Positions 8,194-16,956 of a stretch of DNA of 64,000 nt are shown here, in pieces. Numbering within the stretch: position 1 is the stretch's first letter; each line of letters begins with the position of its first letter. The stretch lies in contig NZ_BOPC01000015.1 of assembly GCF_016863555.1 (NCBI RefSeq), forward strand, positions 44,207 through 108,206, given 5' to 3'. The position numbers and the translations under genes are program-made. The stretch is from Micromonospora qiuiae. GTDB lineage: Bacteria; Actinomycetota; Actinomycetes; Mycobacteriales; Micromonosporaceae. Under the pieces are notes generated by a model that ran no database searches, was not told the origin of the DNA, and saw only the letters and a list, made by a program, of their open reading frames with translations.

Positions 8194-8444
8194 GACCTGT
8201 TCCCCTTCGCCGCGTAGCCCTCGTCAGGTGGGCACCCGCCAACCCGGGCAGGCGGGTGCCCACAGCCCTGAGACCGCAGCCCAACGGCAGTACGGCCACA
8301 GAGCAGTTCACCGGAGGCGGATGCCGCCTGATTTCTCATCCGCACACCGAAAGTGACTGGAACTATACGGACGTGAGGTCAGGGGCACAACCCCACGGGG
8401 GCGCGTCCTGATGTCTGGCCCTAGGGGGACAAGGCTGATTCGGT

Positions 8445-8861
8445 ATGAGCATCGATCCGCGTTCGCACACGCCGGTCTATGTGCAGCTTGCCGACCTACT
8501 GAGGCAACGGATCGAAGCCGGCGAACTCAGTCCGGGCAGCCTCCTACCGAGCGAGGCGCGGCTGACACAGGAGTACGGGATCGGCCGAGAGGCAGTCCGC
8601 ATGGCCGTCGCGCTCCTGCGCTCCGAAGGACTCGTTCGCACTCAGCGCGGGCACGGCAGCTACGTACGCGAAATCGCCGAGCGCACGAAGATCGAGCTTG
8701 CCGCTGGTAACTCGGCGATCGCCCGGATGCCGACCGGCGCCGAACGCAAACACCTTGGACTCGACGAGGGGGTGCCGGTGCTGGAGATCCGCGACGCCAA
8801 GGGCAGGACCGAGGTTCTCCCCGGTGACGAGGTGGAACTCACTCGCCCCACATCGGATTGA
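8445..8861 (+). CDS. GntR-family transcriptional regulator, short form
   Basis: The 138-aa protein has a GntR winged helix at residues 8-75: PVYVQLADLLRQRIEAGEL, LLPSEARLTQEYGIGREAV, then LLRSEGLVRTQRGHGSYV. A short effector region with ARMPTGAERKHLGL and GVPVLEIRD resembles the beginning of a UTRA domain but stops about 100 residues early. This short form is frequent in actinobacterial accessory regions. A partial copy of its first 36 bases follows at 8875. Confidence 0.85.
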   Translation: MSIDPRSHTPVYVQLADLLRQRIEAGELSPGSLLPSEARLTQEYGIGREAVRMAVALLRSEGLVRTQRGHGSYVREIAERTKIELAAGNSAIARMPTGAERKHLGLDEGVPVLEIRDAKGRTEVLPGDEVELTRPTSD

Positions 8862-8874
8862 ACTGCCTGGCTAC

Positions 8875-8951
8875 ATGAGCATCGATCCGCGTTCGCACAC
8901 CCCGGTCTACTCGCTGACCTCGTGCGCAACCAGATCGAATCCGGCGAACTG
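8875..8951 (+). pseudogene. partial duplicate of the GntR gene start
   Basis: The first 36 bases repeat the start of the GntR gene at 8445 almost exactly (MSIDPRSHTPVY). After a gap of about seven bases, a degraded match continues through ATCGAATCCGGCGAACTG. The deletion shifts the frame, so no GntR protein can be made from it. It is a remnant of a tandem duplication or of a second regulator. Confidence 0.8.
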
Positions 8952-9101
8952 GTGCGCCGCCCTTCCGCTACTCACGCTGGGTGGAGTCGAGTCGGTGCCC
9001 GAATCGCGCCATGAGCGCGCATCGCTTGTCTTGCGGGTGTGCAAAGTTGGGGCGAGCGCAGGGCTATCCCCGGGTCTCCCAGATCGCAGGAGACGGTATG
9101 C

Positions 9102-9150
9102 AGACCTTGGACAGTTTCCGTTCAGCCGGAACGGAAACTGTCCAAGGTCT
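9102..9150. repeat. perfect 22-bp hairpin
   Basis: Arms 9102-9123 and 9129-9150 are exact reverse complements around a 5-nt loop (AGCCG). It is not followed by a T-run and differs from the other palindrome families in the window. It could be a miniature mobile element remnant, a large operator or an RNA hairpin. Confidence 0.85.
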
Positions 9151-9160
9151 ATGAGTAGGA

Positions 9161-9661
9161 GTGGCGCGTGTAGCGAAGGGTGTGACGTGGCCGCCGTTTC
9201 GACGGCGTTGTGGCATCCCGACGTCAGAATCCCGCCATTCCGCCGAAACCGAGTTGATTAATCTGGTGGTTACGGGGTCGGGGCGACCTGGCGAGACGGC
9301 GCACGATCAGCGGATTGATCGCGAATGCTTCGGCGTACTACTCTCGGCCAGATCCGGGCGCCGCCGGTTTGCACCCAACGAAGCCGTCGTCGTACTGGAC
9401 GACGACCACGTAGGCGTCCTGTCACGGATCATCCACGACCACGCACCGCCCGGCCTCACCATCACCGAGCGGAACCTGGCCGAGGAAATCGACCAAGTCG
9501 TCACCCGAACCCTCGCTCAGACATGGGACAACGCAGACGCCCGCAACCGAGGCGTCCGCCGCGCCACCGCCGCCGTCTTCCGCCGCTACATGTTGAAACC
9601 GGTAGGAGAGCCGTACGACTCCACCGTCGCCTACATCGAAGCCCACTACCTCGTCGACTGA
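9161..9661 (+). CDS. hypothetical protein
   Basis: The frame encodes up to 166 aa. The C-terminal 110 residues (NEAVVVLDDDHVGVLSRIIH, then NLAEEIDQVVTRTLAQTWD) have good codon bias and look like a small helical protein. The N-terminal 50 residues are doubtful, and later starts such as GTG 9182 are possible. I recognise no family. It lies in the accessory stretch between the GntR remnant and the nucleotidyltransferase module. Confidence 0.5.
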   Translation: MARVAKGVTWPPFRRRCGIPTSESRHSAETELINLVVTGSGRPGETAHDQRIDRECFGVLLSARSGRRRFAPNEAVVVLDDDHVGVLSRIIHDHAPPGLTITERNLAEEIDQVVTRTLAQTWDNADARNRGVRRATAAVFRRYMLKPVGEPYDSTVAYIEAHYLVD

Positions 9662-9672
9662 CTCAACCTCCC

Positions 9673-9713
9673 CCGTTCAGAGGGCCAAGCAGGGAGCAAA
9701 ACCCTCTGAACGG
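9673..9713. terminator. hairpin between convergent genes
   Basis: Arms 9673-9684 and 9702-9713 form a perfect 12-bp stem (CCGTTCAGAGGG). It sits between the stop of the plus-strand hypothetical gene and that of the minus-strand module, so it could serve both. Confidence 0.7.
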
Positions 9714-9746
9714 ATCGAGGTTGATGACGTCATGCACGGTCGTAAT

Positions 9747-10704
9747 CTAACTGTTGTCGAGGGTGGGTTCCGAGGCAACAAAACCAAGAAATTCATACCG
9801 AGGAGGGCTGGCGATACCAAGCCGGTTTACACGCGTCTTGGATTCGACGGTCACATGCACCAGGTCTCCGAGGCTGATGTTGAGACGCAACAGGCTCTCC
9901 TCGCCTTCGACGTGGATCACATATCGCTTCCCTCGGCCGGTGCTGGTTTTCACATCGAATGTGCCGCCGAGGTCCATTGATATCACTCGGCCGGCGATTT
10001 GCCGTGTTTCGCTCTCGACCTGGTCTTCCCACTGGCTTCGGACATGGGCTCTCGCGCGGTCCGTGAGAGAAGATTGCCGATGCACTCCTGTTCCTGAGCG
10101 CCATCGCATGCGTAGGTCCAGGTTGTGCTGGTCCAAGGCTTTGGTCAGTTCGTGCAGGCCTCTGAGGAGCGACGCCGCATTGCCGAACTGTCGGAAGTTC
10201 GCCCTCTCCTTCGGCAACGTCATGCAGTCGAGTGATGCGCTCAAGCAAGGCATCAAGATGGTCTGCGGTGATTGGTATTTCGTCGCTCGCCGGGCGGCTC
10301 TCGTCTTCCTTAGCGACTAGGTGAAGGATGGCGCTACCACGCGAGACTCCAGCAAGCTCCAGTTTTGGAACATCAGAAACTCCTTGAGCGCTGGCTGCGC
10401 CGTTGACCTCCATCGAGAATGCGCGAAGTATGTCCTCCGCAATGTCGATATCAAGGCTCCCAGTGCTTACTTCCTGCCCTGACACTGTCAGGTCGAGTCG
10501 GCGGGTAAGTCGGGTCGACTCATCGTAGGATGCGATCGTCTCGTAATAATTCCTATCGAAGATCTCGTCTGTTGAGAGTGCCGGATCTTCCGGGGCCTCG
10601 ATCGCTTCCCACAGACGGTCAACCTCGGCCAGGTCTACATCAGGGTGAACGGGCGTAGACGCGGGCGAGCGTTCGGAACGCCGAAGGCGAGGTTGCTTGC
10701 TCAC
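9747..10704 (-). pseudogene. partner gene of the nucleotidyltransferase module, frameshifted
   Basis: GTG 10704 overlaps the stop of the upstream gene (GTGA). The first frame reads to about residue 170 and then turns into basic junk. The next frame, open from 10256 to TAG at 9747, carries the rest. Removing one base between about 10190 and 10250 gives one frame of exactly 319 codons. The N-terminal part contains GSLDIDIAEDILRAF and KLELAGVSRGSAILHL. The C-terminal part (GGTFDVKTSTGRGKRYVIHV, then LGDLVHVTVESKTRVN) is beta-rich and could be an OB-like fold. No family recognised. GC is visibly lower than in neighbouring core genes. Confidence 0.6.
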
Positions 10705-11450
10705 GTCAGCCTCACCTCCACGTAGCCACGAACCCACTTGCCGCTCTCAGGTGTTGGAGCCCCTCTAGCTTCCCCCTCGGGGCGCGTCCGAGTCCACCAG
10801 TCGTCCAAGCATCCCCGCATGACCAAGTACTGCTGCTGGTCACCGCCGTACGGGTCTCTCTGCCAGGGCGTCCCAGGGTAGTAATAAGGAACGACCGTAG
10901 GCGTTACCCGCAGTAACCGCTCAAGATGTCCCCGGCTCGTCAGCTTGCTGATCTGGGTCTTGTGTCTGATGCCCTGCTCGTCGGCTCTGGTCAGCGCGCC
11001 GCCGTCGATGAACACCACAAGATCCACATTGCGGGGGTCAAGTTTGACGGTGCTGATGAAACTTCCGCCGAGCCACAGGCTGATGATCAGTCCTTCATCA
11101 CCTACGGTCTGGCCGAGCCGATCCTCGAACGATCGCCACATCTGAAGGTAGTTGAGGAGGCCCTGCCAACAGTCGCGACGCGTCGTGGACGACTGGAAGA
11201 TTTCCGCCTCAACGAACGCCGCCTTGACCTCATCAAGGTCGAGTAGGTACCGGCCGTGCTGGGGGAATCCAAGTTCGTTGGTAGCAGGTCGGCCGGGCTG
11301 CTCAGCCGCGCAGCCGGGACGGTCATGCCGTGGCACGTTACCGGAAGCCAGATCCTCGCGCCACGACCGCAACAAGCCATCTCGCCCAACTCGGTTTGAC
11401 ACCTCCGACTGGAACCGCACCCCCTTCACCCCCGACAGCGCCTCCCACAT
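10701..11450 (-). CDS. nucleotidyltransferase-like protein (DUF6932-type)
   Basis: The frame is 249 aa from ATG 11450. Residues 126-144 (WLGGSFISTVKLDPRNVDL) follow the GS-x-DxD core of minimal nucleotidyltransferases as seen in DUF6932 proteins (GSF, a Lys, then PNDxD). Here the first acidic position is Asn141 and the second is Asp143, so catalysis may be impaired. A helical segment before it (LDEVKAAFVEAEIFQ, then LLNYLQMW) fits the family. The first 50 residues are poor family matches, so a later start such as GTG 11336 is possible. It is coupled by GTGA to the downstream partner, like toxin-antitoxin or abortive-infection pairs. That role is inference. Confidence 0.65.
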   Translation of the reverse strand: MWEALSGVKGVRFQSEVSNRVGRDGLLRSWREDLASGNVPRHDRPGCAAEQPGRPATNELGFPQHGRYLLDLDEVKAAFVEAEIFQSSTTRRDCWQGLLNYLQMWRSFEDRLGQTVGDEGLIISLWLGGSFISTVKLDPRNVDLVVFIDGGALTRADEQGIRHKTQISKLTSRGHLERLLRVTPTVVPYYYPGTPWQRDPYGGDQQQYLVMRGCLDDWWTRTRPEGEARGAPTPESGKWVRGYVEVRLT

Positions 11451-11476
11451 CTCCGTCTACCGCCGGAACTGATGCA

Positions 11477-11524
11477 GATCTTGGTGCGATGGCGCCCTTT
11501 CAGGGGGAGTTTCGCACCAAGATC
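11477..11524. repeat. 48-bp palindromic element B1
   Basis: Arms GATCTTGGTGCGA (11477-11489) and its exact complement (11512-11524) flank a GC-rich core with its own short inverted repeat. The same element occurs at 13468-13515, and a half copy at 15580-15599. It lies between the nucleotidyltransferase and hemerythrin genes. Confidence 0.85.
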
Positions 11525-11525
11525 C

Positions 11526-11996
11526 TTAGAGTGGGCCCAGGACGATATCCGGGTGGGTGTCCAGGGAGAGGGTATCCAGGACGGTCAGGAGTTGGCGTTC
11601 CTCGTACCTGAAATGGGACTCCATGATTGCTGCCAGCCCCTCCAGGTGCCGGGCCAGCTCCGCGGGCGGGGCGGCCCGGGCGACCGCGGCCTGGAGCCCG
11701 GCCAGCAGCTGCGCCATCATCGAGTGGTCCTGACGCAGGTGATACAGCGTCTCCCGCAGCTCGGGGTACTGCTCGGCGATCGCCGGAAACAGGTCACGGT
11801 CCTCGCCCTCATGGTGGGCGGTCAGCGCCGCACAGAACCCGTGACAGAACAACAACAACTCTCTGGTCGCCGGCTCAGCCGGCTCACCAGCGGCCAGCGC
11901 CTGCTGGGTCACGGTCAGTGCTTCGCGAAGCCTGTCGTGCACACGGCGCAACTCATTGCTCCACGCCACCAGCCTGGTCTTCTCGCCCTCACCCAT
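11526..11996 (-). CDS. hemerythrin HHE-domain protein
   Basis: The 156-aa four-helix protein has the conserved His/Glu ligands of hemerythrin-like cation-binding domains: ELRRVHDRLREAL, then ALTAHHEGEDRDLFPAI, HLRQDHSMM and ESHFRYEERQLL. Such proteins bind a di-iron centre and act in oxygen, nitric oxide or iron sensing. There is no extra sensor or enzymatic domain. It is a single gene reading into the B1 palindrome. Confidence 0.88.
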   Translation of the reverse strand: MGEGEKTRLVAWSNELRRVHDRLREALTVTQQALAAGEPAEPATRELLLFCHGFCAALTAHHEGEDRDLFPAIAEQYPELRETLYHLRQDHSMMAQLLAGLQAAVARAAPPAELARHLEGLAAIMESHFRYEERQLLTVLDTLSLDTHPDIVLGPL

Positions 11997-12170
11997 AGGT
12001 GAGGGACGAAGGTACGACGAACATCGTCATCGATTCCCTTCGGTCCGGCGCCTCCATGCCTGACACGGCCTGCCACCGACACGCGACGCTGCGGCCGAAG
12101 GTAGCACGAGGCGGGCGAACGGCGACTGGTTCCGGCCGGCGCTCGGCGGCGGACTGGGATACTGATCCGC

Positions 12171-12890
12171 ATGGGGATTCGCACGTGCCTGCTGGGCCGG
12201 CTGCGTGCGGTCCGGGAGAACGGCCGTGGTCGCTGGTTGCGCCGGGCGGTGCTGGCAGGCGCGGTCGGCGCGGTGGTGCTGGCCGCCGCGAGTTGGGGCA
12301 GCGTGAGCTGGATCCGGTCCGGCGCTGAAGGGCGGATGTACACCGTCCAGAGCGTTCCCGAGGCGCCGGTCGCGCTGGTGCTGGGCACCCGGGTCCAGGC
12401 CGACGGCACGCCGGCGCCGTTCCTCGCCGCCCGGCTGGAGATCGCCCGAGAGCTGTACGCCGCCGGCAAGGTCCAGGCCATCCTGGTCTCCGGCGACAAC
12501 ATGCGCCACGAGTACAACGAACCCGAGGCGATGCAACGCTGGCTCGTCGAGCGGGGAGTGCCCACCAACAAGGTGGTGCTCGACTACGCCGGCTTCGACA
12601 CGTACGACTCGTGTGCCCGCGCCAAGCGGATCTTCGGGGTGGAGCGGGCGACCGTGGTAACCCAGCAGTTTCACCTGGCCCGTGCCGTCACGATCTGCCG
12701 GCACCTGGGCGTGGACGCCATCGGGGTGGGCGACGAGACGACCCGGGAGTACGGCCGGGCCTGGCAAATCGCCTCCGCCCGGGAGTACGGCGCCAGCGTG
12801 AAGGCCGCGCTGGACGTAATCTCCCACCGCGACCCGGTGCATCTCGGACGCCGCGAAACCGGCATCGACGACGCCCTCCGCAACGGCTGA
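12171..12890 (+). CDS. SanA/YdcF-family (DUF218) membrane-anchored protein
   Basis: The 239-aa protein has one N-terminal membrane anchor (AVLAGAVGAVVLAAASWGSV, about residues 25-45). The DUF218 domain follows: APVALVLGTRVQADGTPAPF, AILVSGDNMRHEYNEPEAM, then GFDTYDSCARAKRIFGV and TQQFHLARAV. SanA of E. coli affects envelope permeability and vancomycin tolerance at high temperature. The biochemical activity of the family is not established. It is a stand-alone gene. Confidence 0.87.
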   Translation: MGIRTCLLGRLRAVRENGRGRWLRRAVLAGAVGAVVLAAASWGSVSWIRSGAEGRMYTVQSVPEAPVALVLGTRVQADGTPAPFLAARLEIARELYAAGKVQAILVSGDNMRHEYNEPEAMQRWLVERGVPTNKVVLDYAGFDTYDSCARAKRIFGVERATVVTQQFHLARAVTICRHLGVDAIGVGDETTREYGRAWQIASAREYGASVKAALDVISHRDPVHLGRRETGIDDALRNG

Positions 12891-13043
12891 TCCGTCGCCG
12901 GCTGACGGCTGGTGCCGCGCCATGGACGTTGGTCGGGTCATCGTTTGGTGAGCCCGACTCGCCGTATTCGCCTGATTGATACAGAAAGTCTCCGTAGGCT
13001 CACTGCCAGACGTGCTGCCAAGGGTCTGGAAGGAGGTTGCGTC

Positions 13044-13391
13044 ATGGCCGATGACCAGGTCGCCCGCAACCTGAAGGGCATGGACGAGCTCGACTTCAAG
13101 GGGTGGAACCCGGCGGACTGGAATGGGGTGTTCGCTCACTACCACACCGATGACGTGCTCGTGGACCTGAAGGGGCAGCCACCGACCCACGGCATCCAGG
13201 AGCACATCGACGCCATGAAGGCATTCGCCCAGCAAACCGGCGGCACACCCGTGCAAATCAAGTCCCACCCCATCGGTTTCGGGTCGGGCGAATGGACCTG
13301 CGTGGTGGGCGAGTTCGAAGACGGCAGCCGGATGGTGACGGTGGCGAAGTGGCGCGATGGCGCCATCGCTGAGGAGTACATCTGGATGTGA
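13044..13391 (+). CDS. SnoaL/NTF2-like protein
   Basis: The 115-aa protein starts at ATG 13044 with a strong AAGGAGG six bases upstream. The pattern (WNGVFAHYHTDDVLVDLKGQ, GIQEHIDAMKAFAQ, WTCVVGEFEDGSRMV, then AKWRDGAIAEEYIWM) is that of the SnoaL-like cone-shaped NTF2 fold. Members are polyketide cyclases, isomerases or ligand-binding proteins. No neighbouring pathway indicates which applies. Confidence 0.8.
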   Translation: MADDQVARNLKGMDELDFKGWNPADWNGVFAHYHTDDVLVDLKGQPPTHGIQEHIDAMKAFAQQTGGTPVQIKSHPIGFGSGEWTCVVGEFEDGSRMVTVAKWRDGAIAEEYIWM

Positions 13392-13467
13392 CCACCCGGC
13401 TCCGGTGGGGTCGGCCAGCGAACAGCGGAGTGCCGAAAACAGGTGGGAAGCCGCCTCGGCTGATGGA

Positions 13468-13515
13468 GATCTTGGTGCGATAGCGCCCTCCCGGGGGCAC
13501 TTTCGCACCAAGATC
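13468..13515. repeat. 48-bp palindromic element B2
   Basis: This is a second copy of the B element, with arms 13468-13480 and 13503-13515 identical to B1. It separates the convergent NTF2-like gene and lectin-like gene and may act as a bidirectional terminator. Confidence 0.85.
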
Positions 13516-13536
13516 CCTGCTGCGGCTGGGTTCAGG

Positions 13537-14127
13537 TCACCACCACTGGCGGACTGTGACGAACGGGCCGCCGCCGTTGTCGTAGACGTTCGTGTCGTTG
13601 ATGCCGAACTGCAGCTTCGGCGCGGTGATACCCCCGGGCACGTCGATGAAGCGGATGCCGAGGCAGCCGCTGTGGGCACCCACCGGGAACCACTCCTCCG
13701 GCTCGTAGTAGCGGTTCCGCACGTGATGCCACACATAGCCGGAGGTGAGTCTGGCCATCAGCATGTACTGCCGCTCGCCGGGCAGCGGCCACCCGGCGGG
13801 TGCAAGAGTCGGGTCGCCCTCGACATTCTTGTTGGTCCCCCAGTAGTCGATGCGCGTCGTACCCGTCGCGGTGATGCGCAGCCCGTCCCCGTCGCCGAGG
13901 CCGTACGGCGCCCGCCACACGTCGAAGTAGTTGCCCCTGGCCTGCCACGGGTCGACATCCACGTATTTCGGCCGGAGGTTGGTGAGGCAATCGTTCACGT
14001 GCGCCGGAGTCGCCGCGGCGGGCGAGGCGGGCAGCACGGCAAGAGCTGATGTGGTCAATGCGACGGTGGCGGCGGCGAGGGCCTTCATCAACGAGCGCCC
14101 GCGGCGCTTGGAAGTCGTGGCTGTCAC
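13537..14127 (-). CDS. secreted LecA-like lectin domain protein, copy 1
   Basis: The 196-aa protein starts at GTG 14127 with AAGGAGA upstream. Residues 1-40 are a signal peptide with a twin-Arg-like basic n-region and an AAA cleavage area. The mature part follows the Pseudomonas PA-IL (LecA) order: ITATGTTRIDYWG, a Gly/Asp-rich turn, PGERQYMLMARLTSGYVWH, WFPVGAHSGCLGIRFIDVPG, then GINDTNVYDNGGGPFVTV. This last segment resembles the LecA Ca/galactose loop (YNDVPGTYGNNSG). Two Cys may form a disulfide. It would be an extracellular carbohydrate-binding protein. It is a tandem paralogue of the next gene, separated by 34 bases. Confidence 0.75.
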   Translation of the reverse strand: MTATTSKRRGRSLMKALAAATVALTTSALAVLPASPAAATPAHVNDCLTNLRPKYVDVDPWQARGNYFDVWRAPYGLGDGDGLRITATGTTRIDYWGTNKNVEGDPTLAPAGWPLPGERQYMLMARLTSGYVWHHVRNRYYEPEEWFPVGAHSGCLGIRFIDVPGGITAPKLQFGINDTNVYDNGGGPFVTVRQWW

Positions 14128-14161
14128 GATGGTCTCCTTGTGCGGGATACGGGTTTGTCGG

Positions 14162-14746
14162 TTACCACCACTGGCGGACCGTGACGTACGGGCCGCCGCC
14201 GTTGTCGCCGATGTTCGGGTCGTTGATGCCGAGTTGCAGCTTCGGCGTGCCGCTCACCGAGAACCTGACGATGCCGAGGCAGCCGCTGTTGGCGCCCACC
14301 GGGAACCACTCCTCCGGCTCGTAGTAGCGGTTCCGCGCGTCGTGCCACACGTAGCCGGTGGTGAGCCGGCCCATCAGCATGTACTGCCGCTCGCCGGGCA
14401 GCGGCCACCCGGCGGGAGCCAGGTGAGGGTCGCCCTCGACGTTTTTGTTGGCGCCCCAGTAGTCGATGCGGGTGGTGCCGGTCGCGCTGATCTGGAGCGC
14501 GTCCCCGCTCCGGATGCCGTAGGGTGCCCGCCACGCGTCGGTGTAGTTGCCCCTGGCCAACCACGAGTTGACGTCCACGTAGCTCGCCCGGGCGTTGGTG
14601 CGGCAGTCGTTCAGGTGCGCCGGCTCGGCCGAGGCCGGCGACGCGGGCAGGATCGCAAGGGCTGATGCGGTCACCACGGCGGTGGCGGCGGCGAGGGCGG
14701 CTCTCGCGGGTCGGCGCCCGCTCCGTACGGAAGTCGTGGTCGTCAA
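14162..14746 (-). CDS. secreted LecA-like lectin domain protein, copy 2
   Basis: The 194-aa paralogue of the downstream gene shares long identical runs with it (TGTTRIDYWG, KNVEGDP, LAPAGWPLPGERQYMLM, RNRYYEPEEWFPVGA). TTG at 14746 is chosen because AAGGAGG lies about seven bases upstream. A signal peptide ends near ASPASA|EP. The putative Ca/sugar loop reads GINDPNIGDNGGGPYVTV. The pair arose by tandem duplication, and the two may be co-transcribed. The sugar specificity is unknown. Confidence 0.75.
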   Translation of the reverse strand: MTTTTSVRSGRRPARAALAAATAVVTASALAILPASPASAEPAHLNDCRTNARASYVDVNSWLARGNYTDAWRAPYGIRSGDALQISATGTTRIDYWGANKNVEGDPHLAPAGWPLPGERQYMLMGRLTTGYVWHDARNRYYEPEEWFPVGANSGCLGIVRFSVSGTPKLQLGINDPNIGDNGGGPYVTVRQWW

Positions 14747-14877
14747 CCGGGGCCTCCTTGGAAGATGCGATACCGACAGAAGAGGCGGCCGGCGCTCGCG
14801 CTGCCGGCCGTCTCTCCGATGTGGACGCTAGGCCCTGGTGTCAATCTTGCATCAGGCCACTGGAATCGGCTGAAAGA

Positions 14878-15501
14878 TCACCCGGCGAAAAGGGCTCCGA
14901 GCTCCTTGTACGCCAGGTCGAAGCGAGCCATCGCCTCCTTGATGCTGGTCTCCGGATGCACGTCGAGAAGCGACTTCTGCATCAGCCCTAGCCCGGCCAC
15001 CAGGTGCTGCCCGCTCGCTTCCAGGCTCGGCTGCGGAGTCGGGTCAGCGTAGAACTTCCCGTTCTTCAGATCCGCCCAGCCGACCTGGGCGAGTTTCACC
15101 GCCGAGCCGTTCAACAGCTTCGCCGACGACAGGAAGCTCTCCGTCGCCAGCTTCCGCAGGGCCGCCGCCTTCCCGGGATCCCCGCACTGCGCCGCCTCCC
15201 CCAACAACGACAGCCCTCGACCCAACTGGTCCAGATACGCGACACGCTCCTTCGGGTGGATCTGGTCCCACAGGTCGAAGACCGGCGGACAGGACAGGCA
15301 TCCGTCCGGTCCGATCGGCTTCGGCTTGAAGTCCGGCAGCACAATCGTGTGGCAGTCGAAGATCGGCATGCCGTTGAACTCGCCGACCCGGAAACAGATC
15401 GTCACCGGCTGGCCAGCGGCGCTGGCCGACGTCGCTGGCACCAGCAACGTCGCGGTGACGGCGAGCGCCATCGCGAGCAGTATCCGCCGAGCGATGCCCA
15501 T
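14878..15501 (-). CDS. secreted hypothetical protein
   Basis: The 207-aa protein starts at ATG 15501 with AGGAGGGG upstream. A clear signal peptide (ILLAMALAVTATLLVPATSA, cleavage after ASA near residue 29) precedes a short domain with a CLSCPP Cys cluster (four Cys including FDCHTIV). A helical C-terminal part follows (HLVAGLGLMQKSLLDV, then AMARFDLAYKELGALF). No family recognised. It is divergently spaced from ychF and lies upstream of the lectin pair on the same strand, so the three secreted proteins may function together. Confidence 0.7.
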   Translation of the reverse strand: MGIARRILLAMALAVTATLLVPATSASAAGQPVTICFRVGEFNGMPIFDCHTIVLPDFKPKPIGPDGCLSCPPVFDLWDQIHPKERVAYLDQLGRGLSLLGEAAQCGDPGKAAALRKLATESFLSSAKLLNGSAVKLAQVGWADLKNGKFYADPTPQPSLEASGQHLVAGLGLMQKSLLDVHPETSIKEAMARFDLAYKELGALFAG

Positions 15502-15579
15502 GTGCCCCTCCTTGAATAGGAATCAATGGCTGCCATGGTTGCCGGTCGATGCAATCAGCGCCGCCTCTACCGCCTCGAC

Positions 15580-15599
15580 TGATGCAGATCTTGCTGCGA
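15580..15599 (+). repeat. half copy of palindromic element B
   Basis: CTGATGCAGATCTTGCTGCGA matches the left arm and flank of the B elements with one substitution, but no right arm follows. It is a truncated element. Confidence 0.6.
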
Positions 15600-15606
15600 C
15601 AGACGG

Positions 15607-15717
15607 CTATCGGGCTACGATGCGGATGGCGACGGCTAGCAGGAAGAAGGCGGATATGGCCGCGATCAGGTACGCGCCACCGCCGAGGAGCAGCAGCGCA
15701 CCACCGACGCCGGCCAC
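15607..15717 (-). CDS. candidate 36-aa membrane peptide downstream of ychF
   Basis: After the ychF stop, the minus strand has a GTG-started frame encoding one hydrophobic segment (GGALLLLGGGAYLIAAISAF, then FLLAVAIRIVAR). The long uninterrupted hydrophobic run suggests a single-pass membrane peptide. The true start could lie further upstream, overlapping the end of ychF. No Shine-Dalgarno sequence is obvious. Confidence 0.3.
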   Translation of the reverse strand: MAGVGGALLLLGGGAYLIAAISAFFLLAVAIRIVAR

Positions 15718-15737
15718 AGTCGCCCGAAGGGCCGGAC

Positions 15738-16823
<1,086 letters not shown>

Positions 16824-16956
16824 GACGAGCCAGCTTACGCCGCTGCCCGACGCTGATGCCCAGCGGTGGGCGACTTCGCCGCCCACCCCGGCGTCCCTCC
16901 ACCGGATCGGTGACGGCTGAGCTACTCGCTCGACGGCGTGTCGCGCGGCTGGGCCG

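Larger units (their letters stand above)
8862..9160. other. degenerate intergenic region
   Basis: These 299 bases hold no convincing gene. They contain the partial GntR duplicate at 8875-8951 and a perfect hairpin at 9102-9150. Base composition is lower in GC than the flanking core genes. An 18-codon frame (ATG 9099, with GGAGAC upstream) spans the hairpin but is probably incidental. Confidence 0.6.

Noticed and set aside
10926..11472. Plus-strand frames opposite the nucleotidyltransferase gene
   Set aside because: They are short, have no domain and are explained as antisense of the coupled minus-strand gene.
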